Of a stretch of 64,000 bases of DNA, positions 52,790 to 64,000 are shown in pieces. The translations under genes and the position numbers were made by a program. Within the stretch, counting starts at the first letter, position 1. Every line of letters starts with the position of its first letter. Source of the stretch: Variovorax paradoxus B4 (GTDB lineage: Bacteria; Pseudomonadota; Gammaproteobacteria; Burkholderiales; Burkholderiaceae_C); contig NC_022247.1 of the NCBI RefSeq assembly GCF_000463015.1, forward strand, positions 5,269,501 through 5,333,500, in the 5' to 3' direction. The notes beneath the pieces are model-generated. The model saw nothing but the letters and a program-made list of their open reading frames with translations. It was not told the origin of the DNA and searched no databases.

Positions 52790-53815
52790 CTAGCGGCGCC
52801 CTCTCTGGAGGAACGCGACGATGATGATCACGAAGCCCTGCACCGCGGCGTTGAGGTACACGCTGATGATGCTGGTGAGGTTCAGGATGTTGCTGATGAC
52901 CGAGAGCAGGATGGCGCCGATCACCGTGCCCGTGATGCTGCCCGCGCCGCCCTTGAGCGCCGTGCCGCCGACGATCACCGCGGCAATCGCTTCGAGCTCC
53001 CACAGCAGGCCCGTGGTCGGCGAGGCCGATCCGAGGCGCGGCACGTACAGCAGCGTGGCAATGCCCACGCACACGCCGAGCAGCACGTAGGTGAGGATCT
53101 TCACGCGGTCCACGTCCACCGCCGCATAGCGCGCGACCTGCTCGTTGGAGCCGATGGCCTGCACGTAGCGCCCGTAGGCCGTGCGGTTCAGAATGACGCC
53201 GCCGATGATCGCGACGATCACGAACACCCACACCGGCACCGGGATGCCCGCCAGGCTTGCGTAGTACACCGGCGCATAGAGGTCCGACAGATCGTTGTCG
53301 AGCGTGAGCGCGCCGCCGTCGGCAAAGTACGTGAGGTAGGCGCGGAAGATGCCGAGCGTGCCCAGCGTGACGATGAAGGGCTCGATGCGCCCCTTGGTGA
53401 TCAGGAGCCCGTGCGCCAGGCCGAACAGCGCGCCCAGCACCACCGCGAGCACCGCCCCCATCACCACCGCCATCAGCGGCGAGCCCGAGGCGGGACCGGC
53501 CCAGTTGATGAACATGATCACGCTGCCCGCGATGAGCGCCGCCATCGAGCCCACCGACAGGTCGATGCCGCCGGAGATGATCACGAAGCACATGCCCACC
53601 GCGATGATGCCGATGAAGGCCGTGCGCGTGAGCACGTTCATGGCGTTGTCGACGGTCGCGAAATCGCTGTTCAGCAGCGTGCCGCCGATGCACAGCAGCA
53701 CCAGGCCGATGACCGGGCCGAGCCCGTGCAGGTGCTCGGCCCAGCGCGGCTTGCCCTGGCTGCGGTGTTGCGCGGCTTCAGGCTGCGGCATGGGTGTCTG
53801 CTGTTCCGGTGGCAT
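52790..53815 (-). CDS. Ribose-type sugar ABC transporter permease
   Basis: Membrane protein of 341 aa in the RbsC family. The family motif [15 protein letters not shown] and the late [19 protein letters not shown] are present, with about nine helices. Its first 38 bp overlap the end of the ATPase gene in another frame, a long overlap that implies coupled translation. Confidence 0.93.
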   Translation of the reverse strand: MPPEQQTPMPQPEAAQHRSQGKPRWAEHLHGLGPVIGLVLLCIGGTLLNSDFATVDNAMNVLTRTAFIGIIAVGMCFVIISGGIDLSVGSMAALIAGSVIMFINWAGPASGSPLMAVVMGAVLAVVLGALFGLAHGLLITKGRIEPFIVTLGTLGIFRAYLTYFADGGALTLDNDLSDLYAPVYYASLAGIPVPVWVFVIVAIIGGVILNRTAYGRYVQAIGSNEQVARYAAVDVDRVKILTYVLLGVCVGIATLLYVPRLGSASPTTGLLWELEAIAAVIVGGTALKGGAGSITGTVIGAILLSVISNILNLTSIISVYLNAAVQGFVIIIVAFLQRGRR

Positions 53816-55316
53816 GAGCGATGAGCTCCTCTTCTGTCAAATGGTCTGCGTCCAGCGTGGCAACGAGGCGGCCCGCGCGCATCACCGCCACGCGGTGGCA
53901 CAGGCCGATGAGTTCCATCAGCTCCGACGAGACGACGATCACCGCGAGCCCTTCGCGGGCGAGTCGCTGGATCAGGAAATAGATGTCGCGCTTGGCGCCG
54001 ATATCGACGCCGCGCGTGGGCTCGTCGAGCACCACCACCTTCGGTTTCGGCTGCAGCACCTTGGCGAGCGCGAGCTTCTGCTGGTTGCCGCCCGAGAGAG
54101 ACGATGCGCGCACGTCGAGCGAGCCGGTGCGGATGCCGTAGTCCTTCACGGCCTCGGCCAGCGCGCCGCGTTCGGCGTCGGGCTGGAGCCAGGGCTTCGC
54201 AAAGCGTTCGAGCGCCATCAGCGTGAGGTTCTGGCGCAGGCCGAAGTTCACGTGCAGGCCCTTGCCCTTGCGGTCCTCGCTGAGGTAGGTGAGACCGTGC
54301 TTCGCGGCGTCGCGCGGACTGCGCCAGCCCTTGTGGTTCGGCACCGGCTTGCCAAGCATCTCCACCTCGCCGCTCGCCGGCCTGAGACCCAGCAGGCCTT
54401 CGAACAGTTCGGTGCGGCCCGCGCCGACCAGGCCCGCGAAGCCGAGGATCTCTCCGGGGCGCACGTCGAAGCTCGCGTCCTGCGCCCAGCCTGGCACGCT
54501 GAAGTTGCGCACGCGCATGGCGGGCGCATCGGCGGCCACCACCAGGTCGCGCGGCGGATACAGGTCGGCGAGCTCGCGGCCCACCATGAGATTGGCCATC
54601 TGGTGGCGCGTGACCTCGGACGTGGGCGCGCGCGCCACGAAGCGGCCGTCGCGCATCACGATCACCTCGTCGGTCACCTGCTCCACTTCGTCGAGCTTGT
54701 GCGAGATGTAGACGATGGTCACGCCATCGGCGCGCAGCTGCGCGATGAGCTTGAAGAGCCGCTCGGTTTCGCCCGGGGTCAGCGTGGCCGTCGGCTCGTC
54801 CATGATCAGAAGACGCGCGCGGCGTGCAATGGCCTTCGCGATCTCGACGAGCTGCTTCTCCGCCACGATGAGCCTGCGAACCTTGGTGCGCGGATCGACC
54901 TGCAGCCCGACGGCGGCGAGTGCGGCGGCGGCATCGCGTTCCATCGCGGCGTCGTCGAGCAGCCAGCCCTTCTTCTTTTCATGGCCCAGGAAGATGTTCT
55001 GCGCCACGCTCAGGTCTTCCGCGAGGTTGAACTCCTGGTGGATCAGCACGATGCCCAGCGCCTCCGCGTCGCGCGAGCTCGTGAACTGCTGCGGCTGGCC
55101 GTTGATGCGCAGCGTGCCGCCGGTGAGCGGCTCGTAGCCCGAGAGGATCTTCATCAGCGTGGACTTGCCCGCGCCGTTCTCGCCGAGCAGGCCGTACACA
55201 TGGCCGGGCGCCAGCGAGAAGCTCACGCCGTGCAGCACCTGCACCGGGCCGAAAGCCTTCACCACGCCGTCGAATTCGACCGCGACGCTTCCCTTGGTTT
55301 GTGCTTCCGCCGTCAT
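53778..55316 (-). CDS. Ribose-type sugar ABC transporter ATPase (double ABC domain)
   Basis: ATPase of 512 aa in the RbsA/XylG family. Domain 1 has Walker [10 protein letters not shown] and Walker B L-L-I-M-D-E-P-T. Domain 2 has signature [10 protein letters not shown] and [11 protein letters not shown], with a degenerate P-loop, as usual for this family. The ATG at 55316 overlaps the ROK gene stop. Confidence 0.94.
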   Translation of the reverse strand: MTAEAQTKGSVAVEFDGVVKAFGPVQVLHGVSFSLAPGHVYGLLGENGAGKSTLMKILSGYEPLTGGTLRINGQPQQFTSSRDAEALGIVLIHQEFNLAEDLSVAQNIFLGHEKKKGWLLDDAAMERDAAAALAAVGLQVDPRTKVRRLIVAEKQLVEIAKAIARRARLLIMDEPTATLTPGETERLFKLIAQLRADGVTIVYISHKLDEVEQVTDEVIVMRDGRFVARAPTSEVTRHQMANLMVGRELADLYPPRDLVVAADAPAMRVRNFSVPGWAQDASFDVRPGEILGFAGLVGAGRTELFEGLLGLRPASGEVEMLGKPVPNHKGWRSPRDAAKHGLTYLSEDRKGKGLHVNFGLRQNLTLMALERFAKPWLQPDAERGALAEAVKDYGIRTGSLDVRASSLSGGNQQKLALAKVLQPKPKVVVLDEPTRGVDIGAKRDIYFLIQRLAREGLAVIVVSSELMELIGLCHRVAVMRAGRLVATLDADHLTEEELIAHATGTADTHAAA

Positions 55317-56515
55317 GGCGCCACTCCACGGACCTTCAGTGTTTCGTGCATCGCGAGCACGCCGGCACCCACCAGGCCGCCCTGCACGCCCAGCGGCGTG
55401 TACTGGATTTCCAGGTGCCGCGTGGAGAGCGCGAGCGAGCGCTGGTACACGCTCTGCCGCACGGCCGCCAGGAACAGCGGCCCGATGCGCGTGATGCCGC
55501 CGCCGATGAACACATGCGAGGGATTGAAGAAGTTCACCACCGACGCCAGCATCTGGCCGATGAGGTTGCCCGCACGCTGGATGATGCCGTTCGCGGCCGT
55601 ATCGCCGGCGCGGCTTGCCTGGCCCACGTCGACGGCATCGATGCGGCCATGCACGCGCAGGCACTCGGCCAGCATGGCGCTTTCGCCGGCCTCGGCCGCC
55701 TGCACGGCCATGCGCGTGATGGCCGGCCCCGCGGCCATGGCCTCGACGCAGCCGACGTTGCCGCAATGGCAGCGCGGGCCGTCCTGGTCGACACAGATGT
55801 GGCCCACGTCGCCGGCCGAGCCGGCCGCGCCGCGATAGACCTCGCCATGGCAGACGATGCCGCAGCCGATGCCTGTGCCGATCTTGATCACGAGGAAGTT
55901 GTTCAGCGAGCGCTTCAGCCGCCAGAGCTCGCCGAGCGCCATCAGGTTCACGTCGTTGTCGACGAAGACAGGCGCCGCGTAGTCCTCGCGCAGGTAGTCG
56001 CGGATCGAGAAGCTGTCCCAGGCCGGCATCAGCGGCGGATTCACGAGCTGGCCGATCTCGAAATTCACCGGCCCGGGCACGCCGATGCCGATGCCGATCA
56101 CGTCCCTCGCGCCGTAGCCGCAGCGTTCGAGCAGTTCGCGCATCAGCACACGCACCCGCGCCAGCACCACGGCCGGGCCTTCGCGCACGTCGGCGGGTTC
56201 ATCGTGCTGCGCGAGCAGCGTGAGGTCGGGGCGCAGCACCGCGACGTCGAGGCTGGTGGCGCCGATGTCGATGCCCACGAGCACGCCCAGGCCGGCATGC
56301 AGCTGCAGGTTTTCGGCGCGACGGCCGCCCGAGGAGCGCTGCAGGCCTGCTTCGGCCAGCAGGCCCTGGTCGACCAGGCCGGCGATCAGCGCATTGGCCT
56401 TGCTCTTGGAGAAGCCGAGCTGCTCGGCCATGGCATGGCGCGAGCCGCCGGCCGACCAGAAGGTGGTCTCCAGCAACCGCATCTCGTCCGCAGTGATGCC
56501 ACTCCAGGGTGCCAC
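55313..56515 (-). CDS. ROK-family transcriptional regulator
   Basis: Protein of 400 aa. A winged HTH (about 10-65, G-F-S-K-S-K-A-N-A-L-I-A-G-L-V) precedes a ROK sugar-kinase-like domain with D-I-G-A-T-S and I-G-I-G-V-P-G-P-V-N. The zinc motif reads G-x-C-x-C-G-N-x-G-C-x-E (R-C-H-C-G-N-V-G-C-V-E-A). It most resembles NagC/XylR-type repressors. It is the first gene of the sugar operon and likely regulates it in response to the imported sugar. Confidence 0.9.
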   Translation of the reverse strand: MAPWSGITADEMRLLETTFWSAGGSRHAMAEQLGFSKSKANALIAGLVDQGLLAEAGLQRSSGGRRAENLQLHAGLGVLVGIDIGATSLDVAVLRPDLTLLAQHDEPADVREGPAVVLARVRVLMRELLERCGYGARDVIGIGIGVPGPVNFEIGQLVNPPLMPAWDSFSIRDYLREDYAAPVFVDNDVNLMALGELWRLKRSLNNFLVIKIGTGIGCGIVCHGEVYRGAAGSAGDVGHICVDQDGPRCHCGNVGCVEAMAAGPAITRMAVQAAEAGESAMLAECLRVHGRIDAVDVGQASRAGDTAANGIIQRAGNLIGQMLASVVNFFNPSHVFIGGGITRIGPLFLAAVRQSVYQRSLALSTRHLEIQYTPLGVQGGLVGAGVLAMHETLKVRGVAP

Positions 56516-56661
56516 GCGCTTTGTCTCCGGTATTCTTTTTGCCCGCCGCCCGCAACGGGTGCAGGCCGGGCGAAGGCGAATACTAGGGGCGCAGCTTCAG
56601 CCGGACAAGGCCGAACTTCGACCAAGTTCAGATCGAAGATGGCTTTATGCGAGAACGCCGG

Positions 56662-57190
56662 ATCGGGATAGGGGCCGGTCAACAGAGACCGGCCCCCTCC
56701 CACACCACCCGGCATGCCGGTCCGCACCGGGCGGTCTGGATGAGAACAGTGTCGCGGCAAGGGGATGATGCCGGCATCGACATGTCGACTCAACACTCCT
56801 TCTCGTTTGGCCCTTCGTCGGGGTTTGCGCCCTTGGCGGGCGGCCGCCGACTACTACGGCCTCTGCTGACCCCTCGCTCCACCATTCGGCGTCGGGCTTT
56901 CACCCGCAGGGCGAGGCCTCCCCAGGTAAGAACGCACTCCTTCGCCGCACAATCGCCGGATCTACACCGCCTGAGCCTTGATCACGAGAGCTTCGCGGTT
57001 ACGTCCCCGCTCGCCCTGCTCGGCGTCGCCTTCTATCCAGTTCTTGTCCATCGGCTCGCAGCTTCGCTCCACGCTTCCTCTCCACACTCGGTCGCCCTCG
57101 CGCAGTTGCGCAGTTGCGCTTCGCTTCGTTCGCTATGATCAACTTACGGGAGGACTTGCACCTCCAAGAGTGAGCCCATGCCGGGCGCAC
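56662..57190 (-). mobile_element. ORF-less group II intron (class C-like) behind the atp terminator
   Basis: Read on the minus strand, this gene-free stretch begins GTGCGCCCGGCATGGGC, a group II 5' end (GUGYG). It then shows GGAGGTGCAAGTCCTCC. Further on, GTCAGCAGAGGCCGTAGTAG and GAAGGGCCAAACG resemble the region before the maturase gene. It ends in a domain V-like hairpin (56735-56699, CCCGG...CCGGG and GGTGGTGTGGGAGGGG), a domain VI-like hairpin with GGGGCCGG/CCGGCCCC arms, and a CCCGAT end. No reverse transcriptase frame is present. The 5' end lies 4 bp after the T run of an intrinsic terminator, the insertion preference of class C introns. Boundaries are estimates. Confidence 0.68.
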
Positions 57191-57194
57191 ACGC

Positions 57195-57220
57195 AAAAAA
57201 GCCGCCCGGAGGCGGCTTTT
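57195..57220 (-). terminator. Intrinsic terminator of the atp operon
   Basis: On the minus strand AAAAGCCGCC, loop TCCG, GGCGGCTTTT followed by further T. It lies 38 bp after the atpC stop. It is also the apparent landing site of the group II intron. Confidence 0.9.
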
Positions 57221-57257
57221 CGTGGAGCGAAGAATTCGCTTCTTCTCTCTTGTTTGC

Positions 57258-57677
57258 TTACTTTTTCTGGCGGTACTTGCGCAGCGCAGCAAGCTGCGCT
57301 GCCATCACGGCCAGTTCCGACTGCGCCATCGCGATGTCGATGTCGGTCTTGGCGTTCTTGAGCGCTTCCTCGGCAGCCGCCTTGGCCTGGTTGGCCTTCT
57401 CGTCGTCGAGGTCCTTGCCGCGGATCGCGGTGTCGGACAGCACGGTGACGGTGTTGGGCTGCACTTCGAGAATGCCGCCGGCCACGAAGACGAACTCTTC
57501 GCCGCCATCGGCCGTTTCGATGCGCACCGCACCCGGACGGATGCGCGTGATCAGCGGGGTGTGGCGCGGGTAGATGCCGAGCTCACCGGCTTCACCGGGC
57601 AGCGCGACGAACTTGGCTTCGCCCGAGAAGATCGACTCTTCCGCGCTGACCACGTCCACATGAATGGTGCCTGCCAT
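57258..57677 (-). CDS. atpC: ATP synthase F1 epsilon subunit
   Basis: Epsilon subunit of 139 aa: an N-terminal beta sandwich ([31 protein letters not shown]) and a C-terminal helical hairpin ending in A-L-R-K-Y-R-Q-K-K. It couples the rotor and can inhibit ATP hydrolysis. Last gene of the atp operon, 12 bp after atpD. Confidence 0.97.
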   Translation of the reverse strand: MAGTIHVDVVSAEESIFSGEAKFVALPGEAGELGIYPRHTPLITRIRPGAVRIETADGGEEFVFVAGGILEVQPNTVTVLSDTAIRGKDLDDEKANQAKAAAEEALKNAKTDIDIAMAQSELAVMAAQLAALRKYRQKK

Positions 57678-57689
57678 GGTGATTCCTTC

Positions 57690-59108
<1,419 letters not shown>

Positions 59109-59222
59109 TCAATAATGTTGCGACAGGTTCTTGCAGAAGCGTCCTTGTGCCATCGCGGGCCGCTTTTGCAAGAATGCCGGACGGGCCGGCACCCTCTTTT
59201 GGTATGACCAGTTTCCCGGCGA

Positions 59223-60098
59223 TCAGACGCCGGCCGCAGCAGCGGCGCCGGACACGATTTCAGACAGCTCCTTGGTGATGCCTGCCTGGCGGGTCTTGTT
59301 GTAGACCAGCTTCAGTTCGTCGATCACATTGCCGGCGTTGTCGGTTGCGGCCTTCATGGCCACCATGCGCGCCGAATGCTCGGAGGCCATGTTCTCGGCC
59401 ACGGCCTGGTAGACCAGCGACTCCACATAGCGCACCAGCAGCTCGTCGATCACGCTCTGCGCATCGGGCTCGTAGATGTAGTCCCACGAATGCTGGCCAG
59501 CCTCGACCTGCAGCGAGTCCGCGGCCAGCGGCAGCAGCTGCTCGACGAGCGGCTCCTGCTTGATCGTGTTGATGAACTTGGTGTAGCACAGGTACACGGC
59601 CGACAGCTTGCCTTCCGCATAGGCGTCGAGCAGCGTCTTGACCGGCCCGATGAGCTTGTCGAGATGCGGCGTGTCGCCCAGGTGGGTGACATGGGCCACC
59701 ACGCGCGCACCGATGCGGTTCAGGAAGCCCAGTCCCTTGTTGCCGATGGCCACCGACTCGATGGCAACGCCCGCAGCCTGCGCTTCCCGCAGCTTGCCGG
59801 TGACGGCACGCAGCAGGTTGGTGTTCAGGCCGCCGCACAAGCCCTTGTCGCTCGTCACGATGATGAAGCCGATGGCCTTGGCCTCGTTCTTCTTCATGAA
59901 CGCGTGCGTGTACTCGGGATTCGCCTTGCCCAGGTTGGCCGCAATGTTGCGGATTTTCTCGCTGTAGGGGCGGGCGGCACGCATGCGCTCTTGCGCCTTG
60001 CGCATCTTGGAAACCGAGACCATTTCCATGGCCTTGGTGATCTTCTTGGTGTTTTCCACCGATTTGATCTTGCCGCGGATTTCCTTACCAGCTGCCAT
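59223..60098 (-). CDS. atpG: ATP synthase F1 gamma subunit
   Basis: Central stalk subunit of 291 aa. It begins [26 protein letters not shown], the conserved N-terminal coiled-coil helix, and ends with the matching C-terminal helix ([19 protein letters not shown]). The [10 protein letters not shown] motif is present near residue 80. Confidence 0.97.
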   Translation of the reverse strand: MAAGKEIRGKIKSVENTKKITKAMEMVSVSKMRKAQERMRAARPYSEKIRNIAANLGKANPEYTHAFMKKNEAKAIGFIIVTSDKGLCGGLNTNLLRAVTGKLREAQAAGVAIESVAIGNKGLGFLNRIGARVVAHVTHLGDTPHLDKLIGPVKTLLDAYAEGKLSAVYLCYTKFINTIKQEPLVEQLLPLAADSLQVEAGQHSWDYIYEPDAQSVIDELLVRYVESLVYQAVAENMASEHSARMVAMKAATDNAGNVIDELKLVYNKTRQAGITKELSEIVSGAAAAAGV

Positions 60099-60119
60099 GA
60101 GTGCTCCTTGTCCGGCCGA

Positions 60120-61673
<1,554 letters not shown>

Positions 61674-61721
61674 GACTCTTTCCTTCTTTCTTTGAGGCTA
61701 CAAGTAGAGGGCTGAAGACCG

Positions 61722-62252
61722 TCAGGCCGCCAGCGCAACTTTCATTTGTTCAAGGCGCGCTTTGACGGAGGTGTCGAGCACCTCGTCGCCGACCACCACA
61801 CGAATGCCGCCGATCAGTTCCGGCTCTTGCTGGACCGTGACCTGGAGCTTGCGACCGAAACGCTTTTCGAGCGCGGCCGCCACACTGGCCAGGGCCGCGG
61901 CGTCGATCGGGAAGGCGCTGTAGACCACGGCGTCGGACGAACCGCTCTTCGCGTTGGCCAGTGCCCGGAACTGCTTCGCAATTTCCGGCAGCACCGAGAA
62001 ACGACCGTTGTCCAGGAGCGCACCCAGGAAGTTCTGGGCATGGGCGGCCAGTGGCGCACCGAAGACACCGGCGACCACGCCGAGAACCTGCTCGGCCGTG
62101 GCCTTGGGGTTGTCGGCGAACTGCTGGAGCTGCGGATTGGCCGCGATGGCGGCCATCTTGTCGAGCCAGACGCTGGTGCCGGCGACGTCGGACGACGAGG
62201 CCTTGAAAAGCGCCTCGGCGTAGGGGCGTGCAATGGTGGCGAGTTCTGCCAT
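61722..62252 (-). CDS. atpH: ATP synthase F1 delta subunit
   Basis: Peripheral stalk subunit of 176 aa. N-terminal helical domain ([14 protein letters not shown]) and C-terminal domain with [22 protein letters not shown], the usual OSCP/delta end. It lies 8 bp after atpF. Confidence 0.96.
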   Translation of the reverse strand: MAELATIARPYAEALFKASSSDVAGTSVWLDKMAAIAANPQLQQFADNPKATAEQVLGVVAGVFGAPLAAHAQNFLGALLDNGRFSVLPEIAKQFRALANAKSGSSDAVVYSAFPIDAAALASVAAALEKRFGRKLQVTVQQEPELIGGIRVVVGDEVLDTSVKARLEQMKVALAA

Positions 62253-62260
62253 GGCTTCTA

Positions 62261-62731
62261 TCAGAGTTCGGTCTGCAGGCGGGCGAGCAAATCGGCGTGA
62301 ACGCCCGCATTCACTTCCTTGCGCAGGATCTGCTCTGCGCCCTTGACAGCCAGTGCCGCGACTTGTTCGCGCAGTGCTTCGCGCGCCTTCAGTGCCTGCT
62401 GGTCGGCTTCGACGCGGGCAGCCGCAACGATCTTGTTGCCTTCTTCGGTCGCGCGGGCCTTGGCCTCTTCAACGATGGCCTGGGCGCGACGTTCGGCGTC
62501 GGCAAGACGTTGCGCGGACTCGTTGCGTGCCTGGCCCAGTTCGGCTTCCACGCGCTTGTTGGCGGCGGAGAGTTCGGACTTGGCCTTGTCGGCGGCAGCG
62601 AGGCCTTCGGCGATCTTCGCAGCGCGGTCGTCCAGCGCCTTCGCGATCGGCGGCCACACGAACTTCATCGTGAACCCGACCAGGATCAGGAACACGATCA
62701 TCTGAACGATCAGGGTACCGGTAATGCTCAC
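62261..62731 (-). CDS. atpF: ATP synthase F0 b subunit
   Basis: Peripheral stalk subunit of 156 aa. One N-terminal membrane helix ([18 protein letters not shown]) is followed by a long, charged, Ala-rich coiled coil ([17 protein letters not shown]). It dimerises and links the membrane sector to delta. Confidence 0.97.
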   Translation of the reverse strand: MSITGTLIVQMIVFLILVGFTMKFVWPPIAKALDDRAAKIAEGLAAADKAKSELSAANKRVEAELGQARNESAQRLADAERRAQAIVEEAKARATEEGNKIVAAARVEADQQALKAREALREQVAALAVKGAEQILRKEVNAGVHADLLARLQTEL

Positions 62732-62808
62732 TTTTCACCCTCTCTTTGGGATTGAATGCGAAGCCATTCCACAGAGGGGAACGACGACACGGGTCCGACG
62801 AGAAAGAC

Positions 62809-63132
<324 letters not shown>

Positions 63133-64000
63133 TCAGTGGTGATCGTGGGCCTGGCCGATGTAGACCAGCGCCAGCATCATGAACACGAACGCCTGCAGCG
63201 TGATGATCAGGATGTGGAAGATGGCCCAGGCCGTGCCCGCGATGATGTGGCCGATGGCCAGGCCGATGCCGGTGGCCGACAGCGACCAGGCACCGCCCAT
63301 CAGCGCGATCAGCAGGAAGATCAGTTCGCCGGCGTACATGTTGCCGAACAGCCGCATGCCGTGCGAGACGGTCTTGGCGACGAACTCGATCATCTGCATT
63401 GCGAAGTTGAACGGATACAGCGCCCAGTGGTTGCCGAACGGCGCAGTGAAGAGCTCGTGCACCCAGCCGCCCAGGCCCTTGATCTTGATGTTGTAGTAGA
63501 GGCAGACCAGCAGCACGGCAACCGACATGCCCATTGTCACCGAGAGGTCGGCCGTGGGCACGACGCGCAGATAGGCATGGTGCGGGTCTTCGCCGGCGAT
63601 GCCGAAGATCTTGGCCCAGATCGCCGGGAACAAATCGACCGGGAACAGGTCCATTGCATTCAGCAGGAAGATCCAGACGAAGATCGTGAGCGCCAGCGGG
63701 GCAACGAACTTGCGGCTGGTGGCGTTGTGGACGATGCCCTTGGCTTGCTGGTCGACCATTTCCACCAGCAGTTCGACGGCCGCTTGAAAACGGCCGGGAA
63801 CGCCCGAAGTAGCCTTGCGGGCAGCCAGCCAGAGCAGCCAGCAACCCAGAATGCCGAGTGCGATCGAGAAAAAGAGCGAGTCGAAATTGAAAACCGAAAA
63901 ATCCGCAACACCCCCAGGCTTGGAGCTTTGCAGGTGCGTCAAGTGGTGAATGATGTATTCACCCGCGGTCTGACCATGTTCCGCAGCGTTTTCAGCAGCC
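63133..64000 (-). CDS. atpB: ATP synthase F0 a subunit, 5' end cut by the window
   Basis: Proton-channel subunit; 288 residues are visible and the frame is open to the window edge. A TTG at 63942 is not the true start: the frame continues upstream as [20 protein letters not shown], the usual AtpB N-terminal region, so the start lies just beyond 64000. The essential stator Arg is in [13 protein letters not shown]. First visible gene of the operon; any atpI is outside. Confidence 0.96.
   Translation of the reverse strand, partial: AAENAAEHGQTAGEYIIHHLTHLQSSKPGGVADFSVFNFDSLFFSIALGILGCWLLWLAARKATSGVPGRFQAAVELLVEMVDQQAKGIVHNATSRKFVAPLALTIFVWIFLLNAMDLFPVDLFPAIWAKIFGIAGEDPHHAYLRVVPTADLSVTMGMSVAVLLVCLYYNIKIKGLGGWVHELFTAPFGNHWALYPFNFAMQMIEFVAKTVSHGMRLFGNMYAGELIFLLIALMGGAWSLSATGIGLAIGHIIAGTAWAIFHILIITLQAFVFMMLALVYIGQAHDHH

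Noticed and set aside
56647..57138. A plus-strand frame of 163 codons in the gene-free stretch
   Set aside because: It runs antisense through the group II intron-like element, has no ribosome binding site, and its Ser/Arg/Leu-rich peptide matches no domain.
63133..63942. TTG at 63942 as the start of atpB
   Set aside because: The frame stays open upstream and encodes the usual AtpB N-terminal region up to the window edge.

Overview
The window is dense, GC-rich chromosomal DNA with short intergenic gaps and many ATGA/GTGA stop-start overlaps. The Bug-type receptor, the complete rut operon, the ligase-associated DNA-repair genes and the atpBEFHAGDC gene order point to a betaproteobacterium, most likely Comamonadaceae and plausibly Variovorax. 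That assignment is inference from gene content; no rRNA is present.

Layout. 1-3582: end of a LysR regulator, then an M20 peptidase plus Bug receptor pair divergent from an RpiR regulator. 3635-5283: a small accessory patch (Mrr-like endonuclease and an unknown protein) beside a tRNA-Arg(CCG). 5327-12067: TetR repressor, an AcrR-type operator and a complete RND efflux operon. 12183-14927: a membrane cytochrome c and a three-gene hydrolase cluster. 15028-20259: rutABCDEF with a RutR box and a sigma54 promoter, and rutR convergent to it. 20387-32243: an 11.8-kb operon preceded by a second RutR box and a second sigma54 promoter. It encodes two Fe(II)/2-oxoglutarate oxygenases, a VOC protein, a nucleoside-type ABC importer, a cysteine hydrolase and a Pot-type ABC importer. 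32240-36431: nucleotide-sugar-type Rossmann protein, LemA, two TPM proteins, PdeM and thioredoxin 2. 36442-42028: ligase-associated operon (MBL exonuclease, ATP-dependent ligase, Lhr-type helicase) with GC-rich repeats spliced into its coding ends. 42099-49253: LysR regulator and an operon of a barbiturase/cyanuric-acid-hydrolase-family enzyme, FAD hydroxylase, VOC protein, NMT1-type ABC importer and AtzH-like protein. 49254-56515: DUF3617, PAP2 phosphatase and a sugar ABC/Gfo-Idh-MocA/ROK operon. 56662-57190: an apparently ORF-less group IIC intron directly behind the atp operon terminator. 57258-64000: the ATP synthase operon, cut off inside atpB.

How the parts fit. Much of the centre of the window looks devoted to taking nitrogen from N-heterocycles. 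The rut enzymes open uracil. The second RutR/sigma54 operon probably imports and hydroxylates a related base or nucleoside. The LysR cluster has the toolkit for hydroxylating a ring, hydrolysing a cyclic imide and processing the carboxylated urea-like fragment. No rutG permease is seen, and the RutR-box operon supplies a plausible replacement importer. The shared promoter architecture of the rut operon and the oxygenase/transporter operon is the strongest lead to an undescribed system here.
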